Shown: in pieces, positions 50,901 to 60,280 of the stretch | Layout of the letters: the number at the start of each line of letters is the position of its first letter | Position numbering within the stretch: position 1 is the stretch's first letter | From: SIG603 sp964370775 | GTDB taxonomy: Bacteria; Bacillota; Clostridia; Oscillospirales; Acutalibacteraceae | Assembly: GCA_964370775.1 (NCBI GenBank) | Contig: CAYJKT010000001.1 | Location: forward strand, 62,001-126,000 | Reading direction: 5' to 3' | DNA length: 64,000 nucleotides | Notes under the pieces: generated by a model | What the model was told of the DNA's origin: nothing | Database searches by the model: none | The model's input: the letters and a program-made list of their open reading frames with translations, nothing else | Translations under genes and position numbers: made by a program

Positions 50901-53360
50901 TTATTTTGTTGAATTTGCTAGGTGTTTTTCTATAATACTTCCTTTATCGTATATAGCGTTATCAAATATAGCGCCGTCTAAAATAGCGTTATTAAAATTT
51001 GCGCCTCGTAAATCGCAATTTGAAAAATTTGTGCCACTTAGGTTTGCATAAGTAAAGTTTGCACTTATAAGCTTAGAATTACTAAAATCTGAGTTATGTA
51101 TATTGGCACGGTAAAAATCTGAGTCGTTCATAGTGCAATTGATTAATTCTGCATCATAAAAATAAGCATTATAAAAAGAAGAATTAATAAGATTAACTTC
51201 GTAGAAATCGGCTTCGAAAATAGTAGCGTAAGAAAAATCGCTATCATTTAGAGTGCATTCAAATAAATATGCTGAATTTAATATAGCCCTAGAAAAATTT
51301 GAATATATCATAGTAGAATCTATAATATAAACACTTGTTAAATCCGAATTAGCAAAAATCGAATTAGCTAGGTTGGAGTTGGATAAATTAATACCATCAA
51401 GATCTGAAAATGACAAGTCACAAGAAGAAAAATTTATATTTACTAAAGAAGCGCCATTCAATAGACTTCTTCTTAAGTCACAATCTTTTGCTACTGTATT
51501 CTGCAAATATAGTCCAGCACAGTCATAAGCTTGAATGCATGAATGAATATTATTTAGCCTAATCTTTGTGTTTGTAATCGTATTTGCAACTAAAATAATA
51601 TTAAAAAAACTTAACTCGGCTTGGCGTAATCTGTTACCCTTAGTAGGGTTTTTCGGTATGCAATTTGTTGTAGCAATAAAATTTTCTAATTTTCTTGTGT
51701 TTAAATCAAAGTAATTGATATTAGTCAGATTATAGATAAAACCTACAATATCTTCATCAATTAAGTCGTAAGATAAACTCTCACAAAGGGTTTCGTAGTC
51801 TTCGTTAACTAACAGATTAAATATATATTTTGCAAAGAAAAATTGATAAAATGATCGATGAATAAATTCTACTCTGTTGTCACTTACTCTTGTGTAAAAA
51901 TGTGCTAAAACAGGTGTAATGTTTTGGGTAACTGGGTTTTCGTCGTTTTTGTAATACTCAAAAGCACATTGATTTAAACTATCGTGAAAATGTGCAATGT
52001 CATCAAGTCCATTACCTATTCTAGTGCGTTCTCGCTCGGTAATTTTATCTAAGATAGCGATATACAAATCGGCTCTATTTCTCATGTTGGAATACACACC
52101 ATAAAATGCAACTAATTGCAATAACAACGGTATACTGACAAGGTCATACAAAGTCTTATGTTCTGTCAAATCTGCTTCAGTACACTGGTATTTTATTTCA
52201 CTCATAGAATTATATACATCAATCCAATTTACTATCTCTTTTGGGTTGAGGGTTCTTAATGTTTGAACTGTGACAGAATGTTTTTCTAGGTTATCTGTAA
52301 TATAATTAGGACGTGAAGATATGACAAACTTAACTTTATTATACTTTTGCAGATAAGTTACAAGAGATGTTTCTGCTTTTTCTTTTGTCGTGTCAAGTAT
52401 CTCTCTTAGCGTATCGATTACCTCATCAAAGCCGTCTAAATACACTGCTAAATTATTTTCTTTTGTCAGTTGAATTTCCGTGTCTAGGTCTAGTTTAAAA
52501 CCAATTTTCTCAATACCTAGTGGAGTTGCTATTACTTTTACATTACTGCTATTGATAATGTCGGTAAGCTTGATGTAGGCGATGTTTTCAATCTTTCCGT
52601 CAAACAGTTGTTTGTTGCTAGTAACAAAGTCATATAGCAACTTTATGCCTAAACTGCTCTTCCCATGACCTGCTTCGCCAGTAATAAACATAATGTTTTG
52701 TTCTGAGTTCAACCATTTGCTGATTGTAGGGTATATGTCACCACTCTCAAAATGAGGTTCTATGTAGTAATCTTTAAGCTTAAATTCGTCACCTATAATC
52801 AAATTTTTACGCTCGTAAATATAAGTCATGTCTTTGTAATGGCTATCGAAAATACTAGGTGGTGGGGGAGGTGATGTTAATTTTTCAAGCAATTCGATAA
52901 GTTTTTTAATTTCAGCACCCAATATTTTAGTGCTATGATTAACAACACTTCTTTGCTCGTCATTCAATGGGTTTAGTGAATAGAATAAGTAATAATATAA
53001 AAATGTTAAAATGTTGATTATCTGATTTTTTTTATGAACATTTATAGCTTTTCCAGACGAGCTGTAATACATATTAACTTGCATTTCAATGCTATCACAT
53101 ATCTCGTCGTGTGTTTTACTTAATTCATATTTTGCCATATAATACATTGTTTCTGCAAGACCTGTATTACCAAAAATCAGCTCTATTTCATCTGTATAGC
53201 TATCGTCTATATTAAAAGATAAATCCATTTCCTTGAACTCATCAAAGAATTTTTGGTTCTGTTTAATTTTTTTTGCTTCTTTATATTTAACAGAGATTTT
53301 ACTCCAAGCTAAGTCCCAAATCTTCCCACTTAAAAAAGAAGCCAACCCTAATTCTACCAT
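50901..53360 (-). CDS. NACHT-domain NTPase with C-terminal pentapeptide repeats
   Basis: An 819-aa STAND NTPase. An N-terminal helical region (1-160) of unknown type ends in a PPPPP stretch. The NACHT domain has Walker A GEAGHGKS (228-235), Walker B VYLDGFDEV (306-314), VISSRP sensor-like residues near 345, and the FIHRSFYQFFFAKYI helix near 515. From about 640 to 805 it is a run of pentapeptide repeats (A/N-[DNS]-[LF]-x-x). The start at 53360 has GGGAGG 7 nt upstream. Bacterial NACHT proteins often act as NLR-like antiphage sensors, so defence is plausible but unproven. It stands alone. Confidence 0.88.
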   Translation of the reverse strand: MVELGLASFLSGKIWDLAWSKISVKYKEAKKIKQNQKFFDEFKEMDLSFNIDDSYTDEIELIFGNTGLAETMYYMAKYELSKTHDEICDSIEMQVNMYYSSSGKAINVHKKNQIINILTFLYYYLFYSLNPLNDEQRSVVNHSTKILGAEIKKLIELLEKLTSPPPPPSIFDSHYKDMTYIYERKNLIIGDEFKLKDYYIEPHFESGDIYPTISKWLNSEQNIMFITGEAGHGKSSLGIKLLYDFVTSNKQLFDGKIENIAYIKLTDIINSSNVKVIATPLGIEKIGFKLDLDTEIQLTKENNLAVYLDGFDEVIDTLREILDTTKEKAETSLVTYLQKYNKVKFVISSRPNYITDNLEKHSVTVQTLRTLNPKEIVNWIDVYNSMSEIKYQCTEADLTEHKTLYDLVSIPLLLQLVAFYGVYSNMRNRADLYIAILDKITERERTRIGNGLDDIAHFHDSLNQCAFEYYKNDENPVTQNITPVLAHFYTRVSDNRVEFIHRSFYQFFFAKYIFNLLVNEDYETLCESLSYDLIDEDIVGFIYNLTNINYFDLNTRKLENFIATTNCIPKNPTKGNRLRQAELSFFNIILVANTITNTKIRLNNIHSCIQAYDCAGLYLQNTVAKDCDLRRSLLNGASLVNINFSSCDLSFSDLDGINLSNSNLANSIFANSDLTSVYIIDSTMIYSNFSRAILNSAYLFECTLNDSDFSYATIFEADFYEVNLINSSFYNAYFYDAELINCTMNDSDFYRANIHNSDFSNSKLISANFTYANLSGTNFSNCDLRGANFNNAILDGAIFDNAIYDKGSIIEKHLANSTK

Positions 53361-53426
53361 GCCAAAACCTCCCACAGTTATTTCAATAATTTTACCATAT
53401 ATTGTAAAAAAATGAAATAGTTTGTA

Positions 53427-53461
53427 GAAAAAAAGTAGCCATGAAATTAATCATGGCTACT
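53427..53461 (-). terminator. Intrinsic terminator of the PASTA gene
   Basis: AGTAGCCATGA/TCATGGCTACT (11 bp) with a 6-nt loop is followed on the minus strand by seven T. It lies right after the PASTA-protein stop codon and before the NACHT gene. Confidence 0.92.
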
Positions 53462-53466
53462 GAGCT

Positions 53467-55329
53467 TTATTCGGTTACCGTTGTAGTATCTGTTGCAGTA
53501 TCTGGAGTGATAGTGCCGTCTGGTACAGTGGTGTCTGGTTCTTCGGTTGGTGGAGTAACTGGTATTTCTACTTCTTCGCCTCCTAAAGATAGCGTAATAG
53601 ATGAACCCAGTGCAACTGTAGAGCCTGCTGTAGCAGATTGTGCCACAACTTTGTCTTGCATGTTTTCTACAAAGTCACCTGTTGTGTAAGTGATAGAGAA
53701 TAGCTTATCATAACCATTATTTATGATTTCAGCCTCTGTCATTCCACTAAAATCTGGTACAGTTTGAACATTGTTAACAGGTACATATTTGATGTGAATT
53801 TCTGTACCTTGTTGTGTTTCGTACCCAGCTTCTAAGCTTTGCCACCACACTTCGCCTTGCAATCTGCCCTCTGCATATTCAGCAGTGAAAACAGGTACTA
53901 ACTGTAGCTCGTTGCATATCTCCATAGCTTTTTCCCTTGTCATAATGTCTGAGTATGCATTGCCAGCATTTAGTACTAAATCTGGAACATAAACTACATC
54001 ACCTTTTGACACAACTAAGTTTAGTGTAGTTGATATACCTATTTTTGTTGACTCTTTGTCTTGTGTTAGAATTGTACCACTGCTTAGTTCAGAGGTTGTG
54101 TATTGGATAGACACTTTTAGACTAGCACCTAACTCGTTATATGGTTCTATCCAAGTGTAAACAGAATCAATGCTTTGTCCAACGAAAGATGGAACAGTAA
54201 AGCTGTTTCCTAAAGAATAAGTAAGCTCAATAATTTGGTCGTCATACAAAGTACCTGACTCAACTGATTGATATATCAGATTACCTTCGTTAGAGCTTGA
54301 ATATTTCTCTTTAACTATAGTCATTATACCAAGTTGAGAAGCCACAGCAGATGCTTTTTCTTGAGAATATTCATAGAAGTTAGGAACAATTATTTCTTCA
54401 CCTTTTGATACATTCAAGGTGATAGTATCGCCCTCTCTAACAACTTCTTCAGCTTTGATGCTTTGTTTAAAGATAGTGTTTTCTGGGTAAGTATCATGGA
54501 ATTCTTCAATCAATTCTAGCTTAATATTATTTTCTTCTGCAAAAGTTTTAGTAGCTTCTAAAGTCATGGTTGTAAAGTCTGGCAGAGTAACTGCTTCGCC
54601 CTCGCCTTGTCCTTTAGAGAACACTACGTACAGTGGGCTATCTCTGCGAATTTCTTTATCCAAAACGCTGTCGTCGTTTATTGTGAACGAGATAACCTCG
54701 CCCTCTGGCACAGTTTCGCTGTCTTCTGATGTCACACGAACTTTGCTCATGTGGTTTTCTTCCGCCCAATCTTCAACCTCTGCCATAGTCATAGCTTCAA
54801 TATCTGGCACTGCTACCAAGATGCTTAAATCAGGTCCGTTAGATATTGTAAGCTCTATAAAGCTACCACTGCTAACAGTTTCGCCCTCTACTGGGTTTTG
54901 TACAAATATTTCATTAAGTGCAACAGTGTCGCTATACTCTGTTTCTGCACGAATTAGAACATCATTTTCGGTCGCCCAAAGTTCTGCTTCGGTTCGTGTC
55001 CAGCCTATCATGTTTGGAACAGCAGTGCCTCTGTTTAAAAGAATTACTGTTACAATAATCGCAATAACAGCTACAACTGCTATACCGATATAGACAACAG
55101 GAATGTGTCTCTCGGTAGTTTTTGCTCGGTTTCTGTTTCTTGGAGGTTCAAAACTGCTTTGTTCCTCAAAGTTAAAGTTATCGCTACTGCTACTTAGCTC
55201 GTTAGTATCAGCATCTTGTGTAGTTTTTAGTGTCCTGTTTGTAGGTCTAACACTCTCCAATTCGCTAGGGATATTCTCTGTGTTAGATTCATTGTTTCTT
55301 TTGTAGTTGTTCAAAAAATTGTTGTCCAT
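53467..55329 (-). CDS. Membrane protein with seven PASTA domains and no kinase domain
   Basis: A 620-aa single-pass protein. The first 75 residues are cytosolic, hydrophilic and Asn/Ser/Thr-rich, with a basic RNRNRAK stretch before the helix at 77-98. The outer part is a chain of about seven PASTA units, starting near VPNMIG, VPDIEA, LPDFTT, VPNFYE, VPSFVG, VPDLVL and VPDFSG. The Thr/Pro-rich end is short. PASTA repeats bind peptidoglycan fragments or lipid II in PknB-type kinases, but no kinase or transpeptidase domain is present here. It could be a wall-sensing adaptor. Kinase substrates often have Thr/Ser tails like its N-terminus, which is only a guess. Confidence 0.88.
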   Translation of the reverse strand: MDNNFLNNYKRNNESNTENIPSELESVRPTNRTLKTTQDADTNELSSSSDNFNFEEQSSFEPPRNRNRAKTTERHIPVVYIGIAVVAVIAIIVTVILLNRGTAVPNMIGWTRTEAELWATENDVLIRAETEYSDTVALNEIFVQNPVEGETVSSGSFIELTISNGPDLSILVAVPDIEAMTMAEVEDWAEENHMSKVRVTSEDSETVPEGEVISFTINDDSVLDKEIRRDSPLYVVFSKGQGEGEAVTLPDFTTMTLEATKTFAEENNIKLELIEEFHDTYPENTIFKQSIKAEEVVREGDTITLNVSKGEEIIVPNFYEYSQEKASAVASQLGIMTIVKEKYSSSNEGNLIYQSVESGTLYDDQIIELTYSLGNSFTVPSFVGQSIDSVYTWIEPYNELGASLKVSIQYTTSELSSGTILTQDKESTKIGISTTLNLVVSKGDVVYVPDLVLNAGNAYSDIMTREKAMEICNELQLVPVFTAEYAEGRLQGEVWWQSLEAGYETQQGTEIHIKYVPVNNVQTVPDFSGMTEAEIINNGYDKLFSITYTTGDFVENMQDKVVAQSATAGSTVALGSSITLSLGGEEVEIPVTPPTEEPDTTVPDGTITPDTATDTTTVTE

Positions 55330-55366
55330 ATTTGTTTTAAATTCCCTCTTTCCTAAATATCAAGAT

Positions 55367-55398
55367 AGAAATACAGCTATAACGTTAGCCGTATTTCT
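55367..55398 (-). terminator. Hairpin after the ABC-2 permease gene
   Basis: AGAAATAC/GTATTTCT plus an inner GCT/AGC pair form a hairpin 15 nt after the permease stop. The minus-strand tail is only moderately T-rich, so termination is likely but may be leaky into the PASTA gene. Confidence 0.5.
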
Positions 55399-55412
55399 TC
55401 TTGAAAAAATAT

Positions 55413-57143
55413 TTAGTTTGTAATGTCTAGCTTTTTGAATGAGAATAGTGAAATTATAAATATCACTGCTCCGTATATCAAGTTTACACCTATTCCTAAC
55501 GGAATACTTAATGGGAAGCCTTTTGAAATCAGTTCGCTTGTCATGCTATATTCTGCATAGAAGTCATACATGTTGATGTATGGTATAGGAGTGAAAGCGA
55601 TGAAAGATAGGCTTGTTGACATTTGATATGCAAATGCAAGTACGATAGTTGCACCGAATAATACAAGTGTTGGTATTATTATTGAAACAGCTATGTTTTT
55701 AGATGTCATTGATACTGAGAAAGCTATAATGTAACAGAATAGCATTGACACTGATGTTACCATCATTCTTTCAAACAGCATTAGGAAGAAATTAATATCT
55801 CCACTAGCAGTGTAATTAGGGAAAGAATAGTCGCTAAATCCGTGTGTAAATCCTGTAATTACTATTGTAGTCAAAAAGATTGCAAAATACAAGACATAAA
55901 GTATAATTAATCCTGCTAAAAATCTAGATAATATAACTTTTTCTCTAATTCTTGGTCTAATCATTAAAAGTCTAACTGTTCCGCTTTGGAATTCGCCAGC
56001 GATTGTGTAACCACCGATTAGTATACCGAAGATTGCAACTAATGATACTGATGATAACATAGAGTTTACATTAGTTCTTGCTCCATCTTGTACAAACTTC
56101 ATGTCAGGTTCGCTAGTATCTAGTGATGATTGAGCAACGAAAATATTTTTTTCTGCTTCTATAACTGTGTCTTGTAAGTTTTTTTCGTAGTTAGAATAAG
56201 TTTCGTACTCTCTTAATTCATATTCAGATTCATAAAACTCTTCTTCAGTTAGTTTGTAAGTAGTAGCTTGTTTTATATCACTTCTAGCCCAGTTTAATTG
56301 GTCTAATGCATCATTTTCCCAACTTCCGTCTCCTGGTACAATGCCATTAGCTAATCTATATTCTAATTCAGGAATTTGAATTTCTTGTATATCAGATATA
56401 TTCATGTTGATGTGTTCGATTTGCTCTGATAAATATTCTTCTTTACTAGGGTCAGCTATAATATCTGCCTCTAAATCTAGAATATCTTGATTATAATCTT
56501 CTATATCTTTGTTATAGTTTCTAATTGAATAATCAACATAAAGGTTAAAGTCATTATTAGCTATAATAGTTTTAACGTCTTCTAAATTAGAAGCTAACTC
56601 TGCTTTGTCTTCATCTGTATATTCTTCAAGTTCTTTTGATATATCTACATAAGAATGTCCGTTGTACTCCAAAACTTTTGTCATAGCATCTTCATTTATA
56701 TCATCAGTTTGAATAACGAAATTTTTAATTATATTATATTGGTTTTGGTATGTTAAACGTATACGATAATCGGCCCAATCAGTAGCTTGAGTTGCTGCTA
56801 ATAAGTAAAAATCAATTAATTCTTGGTTAAGGTCAACTGCGTACTTAACTTCGTCTTGGCTTTCGTACCAATCTGTTGCATAGTCACGTTGATCCACAAA
56901 ATTGCGTAAATCCCAGTAAAGTTCAGAGTTGTTTGGAACTGTAACTCCGTCTATAACTAACTCTTCACCACCATATCCGTAATATGAAGAACCATAAATC
57001 ATGTCATCTATTGATGATGAAAAAAGGCTGATAATCGGTGTAACTACACAAAGTAATGCAAAAATAATAATGCCTGAAATCAAAATAAACTTAGATTGAA
57101 GCATAAGTTTTGCTTCTGCTAAAATTTGTTTAAAAAAGTTCAT
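55413..57143 (-). CDS. ABC-2 family permease with large extracytoplasmic coiled domain
   Basis: A 576-aa membrane protein. The first helix lies at about 20-43. A helix-rich, acidic outer domain (about 50-345) contains coiled-coil stretches such as YNQDILDLEADIIADPSKEE. Five or six helices follow, starting near FGILIGGYTIAGEFQSG, the ABC-2 / ABC2_membrane_4 core. It is encoded 12 nt after the ATPase gene. The exported substrate is unknown; the BcrA-type ATPase suggests peptide or lipid-drug export. Confidence 0.88.
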   Translation of the reverse strand: MNFFKQILAEAKLMLQSKFILISGIIIFALLCVVTPIISLFSSSIDDMIYGSSYYGYGGEELVIDGVTVPNNSELYWDLRNFVDQRDYATDWYESQDEVKYAVDLNQELIDFYLLAATQATDWADYRIRLTYQNQYNIIKNFVIQTDDINEDAMTKVLEYNGHSYVDISKELEEYTDEDKAELASNLEDVKTIIANNDFNLYVDYSIRNYNKDIEDYNQDILDLEADIIADPSKEEYLSEQIEHINMNISDIQEIQIPELEYRLANGIVPGDGSWENDALDQLNWARSDIKQATTYKLTEEEFYESEYELREYETYSNYEKNLQDTVIEAEKNIFVAQSSLDTSEPDMKFVQDGARTNVNSMLSSVSLVAIFGILIGGYTIAGEFQSGTVRLLMIRPRIREKVILSRFLAGLIILYVLYFAIFLTTIVITGFTHGFSDYSFPNYTASGDINFFLMLFERMMVTSVSMLFCYIIAFSVSMTSKNIAVSIIIPTLVLFGATIVLAFAYQMSTSLSFIAFTPIPYINMYDFYAEYSMTSELISKGFPLSIPLGIGVNLIYGAVIFIISLFSFKKLDITN

Positions 57144-57155
57144 ACTTATACCCCC

Positions 57156-58076
57156 TTAAGAAATTTGGTTCTTAGAACCTGATGTCATAGAAATGAAATC
57201 TTGCTCTAGTGAACGTTGTTGTCTGTTAACTGCATAAATGCCTATGCCCTCGCTAATTAAATCGCTGATGATTTTAGGTATTTCGTCGTTTTTCATAACC
57301 AAATTTACACCCTCAGGTAGCATATCACAGTTAGCACCCATAGCTTTAAATTTCTCTAAAACATGTTTATTGTTATCTGTAACAAATGTGTATTGGTAAA
57401 TCTCTACATTTTCTTCTTCGTTAGAACCTATAGTTTTTTCGCCAATAATCACGCCGTTATCGATTATGTAAATTCTGTCGCACATAAGTTCCATTTCAGA
57501 AAGCAAATGGCTAGAAATAAACACACCTGTACCAGCATTTTGTGCTAAGTGTTTTAAAAGGTCACGAAGTTCTTTGATACCTATAGGGTCAAGTCCGTTA
57601 GTAGGTTCATCCAATATAAGTAGTGGAGGCATGTGTAACAAAGCTTGTGCAAGACCAACCCTTTGTCTCATACCCAAAGAATATGTTTTGATTTTGTGGT
57701 TAATTCTGTCTTTCATTTTAACAAGTTCAACAACAGAATCAATGTTCTCTACTGCTTCTTTTCCGTGAAAGCCAGCAAAGTACTCTAAATTTTGTCTGCC
57801 AGTAAGTCTTTTGTATAAATCAGGATTTTCAACTATACCGCCAACATTTTGCATTGCTCTTTCAAAATCTGTTTTAACACTGTGCCCACACACGCTTATG
57901 TTGCCCTCGGTTATGTTAAATAGTCCCATTATCATTTTAATGGTAGTGGTTTTACCTGCGCCGTTAGGTCCCAAAAAGCCTACAATCTCGCCACTATTTA
58001 CAGTTAGGCTAACATTGTCTACTATAGTTTTTTTCTTTATCTTTTTGGTAACGCCTTCTAATTTCAAAAGCTCCAT
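57156..58076 (-). CDS. ABC transporter ATPase, BcrA/CcmA type
   Basis: A 306-aa nucleotide-binding subunit. Walker A is GPNGAGKTTT near 36, the signature is YSLGMRQRVGLAQAL, Walker B is LLILDEPTNGLDP, and the H-loop is ISSHLLSEM. The C-terminal 80 residues are the regulatory tail usual for BcrA-like ATPases. It forms an exporter with the ABC-2 permease downstream. An inverted repeat matching the YtrA-type operator sits at its promoter. Confidence 0.94.
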   Translation of the reverse strand: MELLKLEGVTKKIKKKTIVDNVSLTVNSGEIVGFLGPNGAGKTTTIKMIMGLFNITEGNISVCGHSVKTDFERAMQNVGGIVENPDLYKRLTGRQNLEYFAGFHGKEAVENIDSVVELVKMKDRINHKIKTYSLGMRQRVGLAQALLHMPPLLILDEPTNGLDPIGIKELRDLLKHLAQNAGTGVFISSHLLSEMELMCDRIYIIDNGVIIGEKTIGSNEEENVEIYQYTFVTDNNKHVLEKFKAMGANCDMLPEGVNLVMKNDEIPKIISDLISEGIGIYAVNRQQRSLEQDFISMTSGSKNQIS

Positions 58077-58097
58077 TAGATTTCCTCCTTAAAGTTC

Positions 58098-58153
58098 AAG
58101 TGTATTATTAAAGTTAATACACTTATAATAGTCTATTATGAACCGTTTGTCAA
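58098..58153 (-). promoter_or_regulatory. Promoter with YtrA-like GntR operator before the ABC exporter
   Basis: On the minus strand TTGACA (58148-58153), a 17-bp spacer and TATTAT (58125-58130) form the promoter. Directly downstream lies a perfect 10-bp inverted repeat, AAGTGTATTA (58098-58107) and TAATACACTT (58115-58124). This contains AGTGTA-13 bp-TACACT, the layout reported for B. subtilis YtrA, a GntR-family repressor of ABC exporters. No GntR gene is in the window. Confidence 0.75.
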
Positions 58154-58212
58154 TAGTATATTTCTGAAATAAACATTAAATTTTTATTAAAGGCTAAATA
58201 ATTCCAAAATAG

Positions 58213-58251
58213 TAAGGAGCAGTGACACTTTTTTTGTGTCACTGCTCCTTA
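58213..58251 (-). terminator. Terminator of the lipoprotein gene
   Basis: TAAGGAGCAGTGACAC/GTGTCACTGCTCCTTA, a 16-bp perfect stem with a T7 loop, lies 11 nt after the lipoprotein stop. The tail on the minus strand is CTATTTTGG. Confidence 0.8.
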
Positions 58252-58262
58252 TATAATTTATT

Positions 58263-58826
58263 TTAGACACCCATTATATCGGTGTGCAGAATGTTTATCG
58301 TTAATATATCGTTTCCAGCAGTGTTGATAATAGCTGTGATATTTAATGATGTATCATTCAAAATCCAACGGCTAAAGCTGTTCTGTAAGCCGTTAAATTC
58401 ATTCTCTGAAAACTCACTAGGCTCTCCGTATATTTCAGTGAATTCAGCAAGCTTTTCTGCGATGTACTCAGAAGAATTTTCTTCAAGTGTAAAGCTAAAA
58501 GTTATTCCTGCAAGCCTGTCATTTGTGAAAAAATAGTTGGACTCAGCTGTGAAGTCGTCAAGCATGAATATATTGTTAGGTGCATACATCACACCAGAAA
58601 CTACACCCTCTTGGTCGATGATAGTCTCTGTAGATTTATCTATAACAGAAGCATTATCATCTGGAGAACTACCCCAAACTAAACCGTTATAAGAGAATTC
58701 GTCATCGTTTTTAAAACTGGATATATCAAGAGTGACATTTTTGTTTTGTGATGAACATGCAGTTAATATAGCCATAATAAGCAGAATTGTTGCTATAAGA
58801 TTTACTGTTTTTTTCAATTGGAACAC
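58263..58826 (-). CDS. Lipoprotein of unknown function
   Basis: A 187-aa lipoprotein with lipobox AILTAC (Cys24). The mature part looks like two beta-rich repeats around a helix (EYIAEKLAEFTEIYGEPS). The EFSYNGLVWGSSPDD start recalls small extracellular domains in which a 'W-G-s-s' turn precedes a sensor fold. I do not recognise a named family. It lies 12 nt downstream of the flotillin gene and ends that operon, so it may be a partner of the membrane microdomain proteins. Confidence 0.75.
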   Translation of the reverse strand: MFQLKKTVNLIATILLIMAILTACSSQNKNVTLDISSFKNDDEFSYNGLVWGSSPDDNASVIDKSTETIIDQEGVVSGVMYAPNNIFMLDDFTAESNYFFTNDRLAGITFSFTLEENSSEYIAEKLAEFTEIYGEPSEFSENEFNGLQNSFSRWILNDTSLNITAIINTAGNDILTINILHTDIMGV

Positions 58827-58838
58827 CCCTATAAGCTA

Positions 58839-60245
58839 TTATTCTACATCAACTGAAGTTGTTGGTACTGCCTCAGTCGGTGCTGATTTTTTTGTACCTA
58901 GATAATTTGGTAAGTCCATTCCCGCCATGTCGAACATATCGTTCATTGGAGGGATGCTTTTCATAAGTCCTGACAAGAAGTTAGCTGTTGAGCTTTTTCC
59001 GTCAGCGCCGTTGCCGCCATCCCAAACAGTAATTTTATCAAATTTAATGTTTTTGATAGAGTCAACTTGGATTTTAAGCAAGTCTTCCATTTTATCTGTA
59101 AGCATAAGTTTAAGTGCATCGTCTGCGTTGCCACCAGCAGCCTTTACAATCTCTGCAAGACCAGCAGCTTGCTTAGTTAGGATTTCTTGAATACCACGAG
59201 CCTCAGCTTCCATTTTCATAAATATCGCATCAGCTTCACCTTTTGCTCGTCTTCTAATTTGTTCAGCCTCAGCCTCAGCCTCAAGCTCTAATTTACGTTT
59301 AGCAATCTCTGCTTTAACGATAACATCAGCTTCTAGTGTAGCTTTTTCTCTTGAAGAACGAGCAAGCTCTGCGGTTTGTTCAGCAGCATAAGCGTCTTCA
59401 AGCGCTTTCGCAGACTGAATTTTCTCAGCAGATGTAGCAATTCTTAAAGCTTCAGCTTCTTTTTCACGTCTTTGAGCATTACTCAAAGATATAGCAACTT
59501 GCGCTTCGTTTTCACCAGTAATAGCGATAGACTCAGCTTGAGAAACTTGGATACGTTGGTCTTTTTCAGCATTCGCTTGACCGATAGCACCGTCACGAGT
59601 TTTCTCAGCAACTGATTTTTTAGCGTCATTGATAGCTTTAGCAGCTGCTTCTTTACCAAGAGCTAGGATATAACCAGATTCGTCGTTAATGTCTGTAACG
59701 TTAACGTTGATAAGACGTAGACCGATTTTTTTAAGCTCTGTTTCAACGTTAGAAGAAACAGCTTCTAGGAATTTGTCTCTGTCTGTGTTGATTTCTTCGA
59801 TATCCATTGTAGCAATTATAAGTCTTAATTGTCCAAAGATAATATCTTTTGCAAGCTCTTGAATCTCTACAAGTTTCAAACCAAGTAGTCTTTCAGCAGC
59901 GTTTTGCATAACGCCAGTTTCTGTTGATATACCTACTGTAAATCTTGATGGTACGTCGATACGAATGTTTTGTCTTGAAAGTGCGTTTGTTAAGTCAACT
60001 TGAATTGACAGAGGGGTTAAGTCTAAGTACGCAAAACCTTGAACAACAGGAATAACAAAGGCTGCGCCACCGTGGATACATCTAGCACTTCTAGCTGTTC
60101 CATCTTTGTTTTGGCCAACTTTACCAAAGATAACCATAACTTTGTCGGACGGACACTTTTTGTATCTTGAAATAAAGAAAACAAGTACAGAAAGCAGGAT
60201 TAAAACTAACACGACTATAAAGATAACTAATTCTACAGGGATCAT
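58839..60245 (-). CDS. floT: Flotillin-like protein
   Basis: A 468-aa membrane-anchored scaffold that organises functional membrane microdomains. An N-terminal helix (about 3-25) is followed by an SPFH/PHB domain (about 40-190, with IRIDVPSRFTVGIST). A long Ala/Glu coiled coil (about 200-350, with repeated EAEA and AEAIRR-like runs) follows, then a Gly-rich end. The start at 60245 has AAAGGAG; an upstream ATG at 60284 overlaps the nfeD stop. The preceding gene is a NfeD protein, so the pair matches B. subtilis yuaF-floT. Confidence 0.93.
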   Translation of the reverse strand: MIPVELVIFIVVLVLILLSVLVFFISRYKKCPSDKVMVIFGKVGQNKDGTARSARCIHGGAAFVIPVVQGFAYLDLTPLSIQVDLTNALSRQNIRIDVPSRFTVGISTETGVMQNAAERLLGLKLVEIQELAKDIIFGQLRLIIATMDIEEINTDRDKFLEAVSSNVETELKKIGLRLINVNVTDINDESGYILALGKEAAAKAINDAKKSVAEKTRDGAIGQANAEKDQRIQVSQAESIAITGENEAQVAISLSNAQRREKEAEALRIATSAEKIQSAKALEDAYAAEQTAELARSSREKATLEADVIVKAEIAKRKLELEAEAEAEQIRRRAKGEADAIFMKMEAEARGIQEILTKQAAGLAEIVKAAGGNADDALKLMLTDKMEDLLKIQVDSIKNIKFDKITVWDGGNGADGKSSTANFLSGLMKSIPPMNDMFDMAGMDLPNYLGTKKSAPTEAVPTTSVDVE

Positions 60246-60280
60246 AATTAAAACTCCTTTTATAATTTTTATATCACTTA

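Noticed and set aside
53361..53433. Promoter of the NACHT gene
   Set aside because: A TAAAAT is present on the minus strand, but the best -35 (TTTCAT) is weak and overlaps the terminator T-run, so I did not list it.
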